From contig CAZDWF010000079.1 of assembly GCA_964508895.1 (NCBI GenBank), positions 1 to 17,371 of the forward strand: DNA of 17,371 nucleotides. Reading direction: 5' to 3'. The DNA is from M55B132 sp964508895 (GTDB lineage: Bacteria; Bacteroidota; Bacteroidia; Bacteroidales; B18-G4). A program made the position numbers and the translations under genes. Each line of letters opens with the position of its first letter. Position 1 is the stretch's first letter. This document shows, in pieces, positions 14,337 to 17,371 of the stretch. Below the pieces are notes generated by a model. The model did no database searches, had not been told where the DNA came from, and worked only from the letters and a program-made list of their open reading frames with translations.

Positions 14337-14584
14337 ATAATTCTACCTTGAATAATTGTATTTTATAACTAACAGATATGGTAAGAAAAAGTTAAACTAA
14401 GATAAGGCTTTTAGTTGCCCTAAGATTGAAAAATTATTAACATTAAATAGTTGAAAATTTATGCATTCACTGCTATAGTTTTACTTATGGTCAAGCAAGA
14501 GGAATTATTAACAATTTTTTAATATTTTTTTTATGCTTAAATAAATATTTGGCAAGCCCAAGATCATCCTTTATGCCAAAAAAG
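14337..14584. other. polA-nrdJ intergenic region
   Basis: This 248-bp AT-rich spacer probably contains the nrdJ promoter, but I found no full TTTG/TAnnTTTG pair on the minus strand. The nearest is TATCTTAG (14404-14397), with one mismatch and no -33 partner. The B12-box core GCCACTG is absent, so a cobalamin riboswitch is unlikely. The 11-mer AATTATTAACA occurs twice (14432-14442 and 14503-14513). No ORF with coding character is present. Confidence 0.5.
14548..14580 (-). terminator. Inverted repeat just after polA, possible weak terminator
   Basis: TTTGGCA (14548-14554) and TGCCAAA (14574-14580) form a perfect 7-bp inverted repeat around a 19-nt loop, starting five bases past the polA stop. 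On the minus strand it is followed by ATATTTATTT rather than a clean T-run. It may act as a weak terminator or a 3' stabilising stem; partial read-through into nrdJ is possible. Confidence 0.35.
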
Positions 14585-17362
14585 CTAATGTGCTTCCAGC
14601 CAATTATTTCCGGTATTCACATCTATAGTGATAGGGACTTTCATTGGTATAGCATTATGCATTTTTTCAACTACAATTTTATTAACTTTTTCAATTTCAT
14701 TTAAAGGTGTATCAAATACTAATTCATCATGTACCTGAAGGATCATCTTTGTCTTAAGATCATTATGTATTAATTCATGGAAAATATTGATCATCGCAAT
14801 CTTTATCATATCAGCTGATGACCCCTGTATAGGTGCATTAATTGCGTTGCGTTCAGCAAATCCTCTTACCGTTGCATTATTAGAATTAATATCCCTCAAA
14901 TACCTCTTCCTTCCCATTATGGTTTGAACATATCCATTCTCTCTGGCAAATTCAATGGTTTCCTCCATATATCTTTTTACTCCAGGGTATTTCTCGAAAT
15001 ATTGTCCAATAATTTCTGCAGCCTCCTTCCTTGGGATCTTTAATCTTTCCGATAAACCAAAAGCAGATATACCGTAAACAATTCCAAAATTCACAGTCTT
15101 TGCTTTTCTTCTCATATCAGATGTTACATCTGCAATTGGAACTCCAAAGACCCTGGCTGCAGTTGCAGTATGAATATCTTCATTATTATTAAAAGTGTCA
15201 AGCATGCCTTTATCCTGGCTAAGTTCTGCTATTATCCTTAGTTCTATCTGGCTATAATCAGCGGCAAGCAAAACATGTTTACTATCCCTGGGAACGAAAG
15301 CTTTTCTAATTTCCCTGCCTTTTTCTGTACGGATTGGAATATTCTGTAGATTAGGATTATTCGAGCTTAAGCGGCCAGTAGCAGCTACTGCCTGATTAAA
15401 TGATGTATGAATTCTTCCATCTACTTTACTTATTAATGAGGGCAGTGCATCAACATAGGTTGATTTAAGTTTGCTAAGAGATCGGAAATCAAGGATCTTT
15501 TGTATAATAGAATGCTTATCGATCAATTTAACAAGTACATCCTCGCTGGTTGAATATTGCTTGGTTTTTGTTTTCTTTGGTTTATCTGTTATCCTTAATT
15601 TCTCAAATAATATTTCTCCAAGCTGCTTTGGTGATGCAATATTGAAACTTGCTCCTGCCAGTTCAAAAATCTCTTTTTCAGTCTTCAAAATTTCATCACC
15701 TAATTCAATGCTGATTTCATTTAAAGCATTCTCATCAACTTTAACTCCTTCTGCTTCCATAGCAGAAAGGACACTAATTAATGGAGTTTCTATAGTATTA
15801 AATAATGTATAGGTTGAGTTCTTTTTAAGTAATGGTTTAAATTTTTCTTTTAGCTGAAAAGTAATATCAGCATCCTCACAAGCATAATCTTTAAGTGTAT
15901 TTATCTCAACATTTCTCATACTACCCTGCATACGTCCTTTCTTCCCAATTAAGGCCTCGATGGAAATTGGTTTGTAATCAAGATAGGTCTGGGATAGAAA
16001 GTCCATATTATGCCTCATATCAGGTTCAAGAAGATAATGAGCAATCATAGTATCGAACAATTCTCCTGATACACTTATATTATAGCGCTTCAGTAAGGAA
16101 ATATCATATTTCAGATTTTGTCCTATTTTCCCTATTTCAGGATTTTCAAAGATTGTTTTAAACTCATGAAGTATCATTTTACATTCTTGAAAATCTTCAG
16201 GGAGTTCAACATAAAAAGCTTCACCAGACTTGAAAGAGATCGAAAATCCAATGATATCAGCAGTCAGTACATCCAAACCGGTACTTTCAGTATCAAAGCA
16301 AAATTCATTCTTAGGCTCCAGGTTTTCTATAAGTTTCTTTCTTTGCCCTGGTGTGCTAACAAGCAAATATTTATGCTCTATATCCTTAAGAGTTTTAAAC
16401 CCGATTCCAATTCCAGCTTCTTCAGGAGAAAGCTCACTAAATAAATCTTTGGGACCGGATGGGATGGCAGTTTTCTTTTCAATAAGATCATTATATACTC
16501 TTTGAGCAAATGTTCTGAATTCAAGTTCATCGAACAATTCTTTCAGCACCTCCATATCAGGTTTATGGATCTCTAATTCCCTTTCATTAAAATCTACAGG
16601 TACATCCAGGATAATGGTAGCAAGCTTCTTCGACATTAATGCCTGTTCAGAAAATTCTTCAACATTCTCCTTAAGTTTTCCCTTTAATTTATCTGTATTA
16701 AAAATCAAATTTTCAACTGAATCAAACTCATTTATAAGTTTAATAGCTGTCTTCTCTCCCACTCCAGGTATTCCAGGAATATTATCTGAAGCATCTCCCC
16801 ATAATCCAAGTATATCTATCAGCTGTTCCGGTTGTTTGATCTTATATTTATCACAAATTTCCTGAACACCCAGCACTTCCGCTCTGTTACCCATCCTTGG
16901 TGGTTTAAACATAAAGATATGATCCGATACAAGCTGTCCAAAATCTTTGTCGGAGGTCATCATAAAAGTGGTATAACCATATTCTTCTGCTTTCTTCGAC
17001 AATGTGCCAATAACATCGTCAGCCTCATAACCATCAGCAAGCAATATTGGAATATTAAATCCTTTCAACAACCTGTAAATGTATGGAAGAGCCGTGCCGA
17101 TATCTTCTGGCATTCGTTCCCTGTTAGCCTTATATTCAACATATTCTATAGATCTAATTGTTGGAACATATGTATCAAAAGCAACACCGATATGTGTTGG
17201 CTGTTCATTTTTTAATACATCAAGCAGGGTGTTGGCAAAACCTAAAACTGCTGAAGTATTCTGACCTTTAGAGTTTATCCTGGGATTCTTATTAAGAGCA
17301 AAATAGGCCCTGTAAATCAAGGCCATAGCATCGAGAAGGAAGAGTTTTTTCTGTTCAGCCAT
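14585..17362 (-). CDS. polA: DNA polymerase I
   Basis: Fills gaps and removes RNA primers during replication and repair. The 925-residue product is full length, close to E. coli Pol I (928), and has all three domains. The 5'-3' exonuclease/flap domain (about 1-295) has metal-binding acids at Asp11, Asp63, GYEADD (Glu113, Asp115, Asp116), SDKD (138/140) and GDASDN (190/193), then the GIPGVGEKTA helix-hairpin-helix. The 3'-5' proofreading domain (about 325-515) retains the full set: Asp357, Glu359, Asp420, Tyr493, Asp497. The polymerase domain has motif A ADYSQIELR (Asp702), motif B RRKAKTVNFGIVYG (Arg751, Lys755, Phe759, Tyr763) and motif C VHDE (878-880). Phe759 matches the E. coli residue that selects against dideoxynucleotides. 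The ATG lies 9 bp from the right edge, so its promoter is outside. nrdJ follows on the same strand after 270 bp from the stop region. Confidence 0.97.
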   Translation of the reverse strand: MAEQKKLFLLDAMALIYRAYFALNKNPRINSKGQNTSAVLGFANTLLDVLKNEQPTHIGVAFDTYVPTIRSIEYVEYKANRERMPEDIGTALPYIYRLLKGFNIPILLADGYEADDVIGTLSKKAEEYGYTTFMMTSDKDFGQLVSDHIFMFKPPRMGNRAEVLGVQEICDKYKIKQPEQLIDILGLWGDASDNIPGIPGVGEKTAIKLINEFDSVENLIFNTDKLKGKLKENVEEFSEQALMSKKLATIILDVPVDFNERELEIHKPDMEVLKELFDELEFRTFAQRVYNDLIEKKTAIPSGPKDLFSELSPEEAGIGIGFKTLKDIEHKYLLVSTPGQRKKLIENLEPKNEFCFDTESTGLDVLTADIIGFSISFKSGEAFYVELPEDFQECKMILHEFKTIFENPEIGKIGQNLKYDISLLKRYNISVSGELFDTMIAHYLLEPDMRHNMDFLSQTYLDYKPISIEALIGKKGRMQGSMRNVEINTLKDYACEDADITFQLKEKFKPLLKKNSTYTLFNTIETPLISVLSAMEAEGVKVDENALNEISIELGDEILKTEKEIFELAGASFNIASPKQLGEILFEKLRITDKPKKTKTKQYSTSEDVLVKLIDKHSIIQKILDFRSLSKLKSTYVDALPSLISKVDGRIHTSFNQAVAATGRLSSNNPNLQNIPIRTEKGREIRKAFVPRDSKHVLLAADYSQIELRIIAELSQDKGMLDTFNNNEDIHTATAARVFGVPIADVTSDMRRKAKTVNFGIVYGISAFGLSERLKIPRKEAAEIIGQYFEKYPGVKRYMEETIEFARENGYVQTIMGRKRYLRDINSNNATVRGFAERNAINAPIQGSSADMIKIAMINIFHELIHNDLKTKMILQVHDELVFDTPLNEIEKVNKIVVEKMHNAIPMKVPITIDVNTGNNWLEAH

Positions 17363-17371
17363 AAAGGTTTC

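Noticed and set aside
14337..14584. Cobalamin riboswitch upstream of nrdJ
   Set aside because: The B12-box core GCCACTG is absent on the coding strand and the spacer lacks the multi-stem GC-rich elements expected.
16832..17215. Plus-strand 127-residue ORF opposite polA
   Set aside because: Antisense shadow of the conserved 5'-3' exonuclease domain.
1..17371. CRISPR array, IS element, prophage, toxin-antitoxin or other mobile system
   Set aside because: No regularly spaced repeats, transposase or integrase motifs, att-like repeats or small toxin/antitoxin gene pairs were seen; nearly all of the window is accounted for by core genes.

Overview
The window looks like chromosomal core sequence from a member of the Bacteroidota. 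It is AT-rich (judged by eye, not computed). It carries a full-length SprA/Sov, the giant outer-membrane translocon of the type IX secretion system (T9SS), which is known only from this phylum. Its intergenic regions contain TAnnTTTG-type promoter elements, the -7 box read by the Bacteroidota primary sigma factor. The order or family cannot be fixed from this sequence alone. I see no phage, insertion sequence, CRISPR array, tRNA or rRNA.

Layout. At 1-1652 (minus) is the N-terminal part of a MaeB-type malic enzyme that runs off the left edge. It is divergent from a plus-strand series: ruvA (1846-2445), sprA (2514-9833), gcvH (9983-10363), a small VanZ-family membrane protein (10372-10773) and a small TonB (10825-11502). 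Two back-to-back hairpin terminators (11512-11579) separate tonB from the convergent nrdJ (11607-14336, minus), a B12-dependent class II ribonucleotide reductase. Upstream of nrdJ on the same strand is polA (14585-17362, minus), an apparently complete DNA polymerase I.

How the genes relate. MaeB supplies pyruvate and NADPH from malate. RuvA, PolA and NrdJ serve recombination, repair and dNTP supply. SprA exports folded T9SS cargo across the outer membrane. TonB transmits inner-membrane proton-motive force to outer-membrane receptors. GcvH carries the lipoyl arm of the glycine cleavage system. I recall the order malic enzyme - ruvA - sprA - gcvH - vanZ - tonB from other Bacteroidota genomes, so it is probably an ancestral cluster rather than a recent assembly.

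I did not find a clearly new system. The points most worth a second look are small: a 16-bp perfect palindrome on the predicted maeB start site, a strong hairpin at the predicted 5' end of the gcvH transcript, a TTG start of sprA preceded by a tiny in-frame ORF ending in TAA, two calcium-loop-like motifs inside SprA, and an unusually acidic TonB linker.
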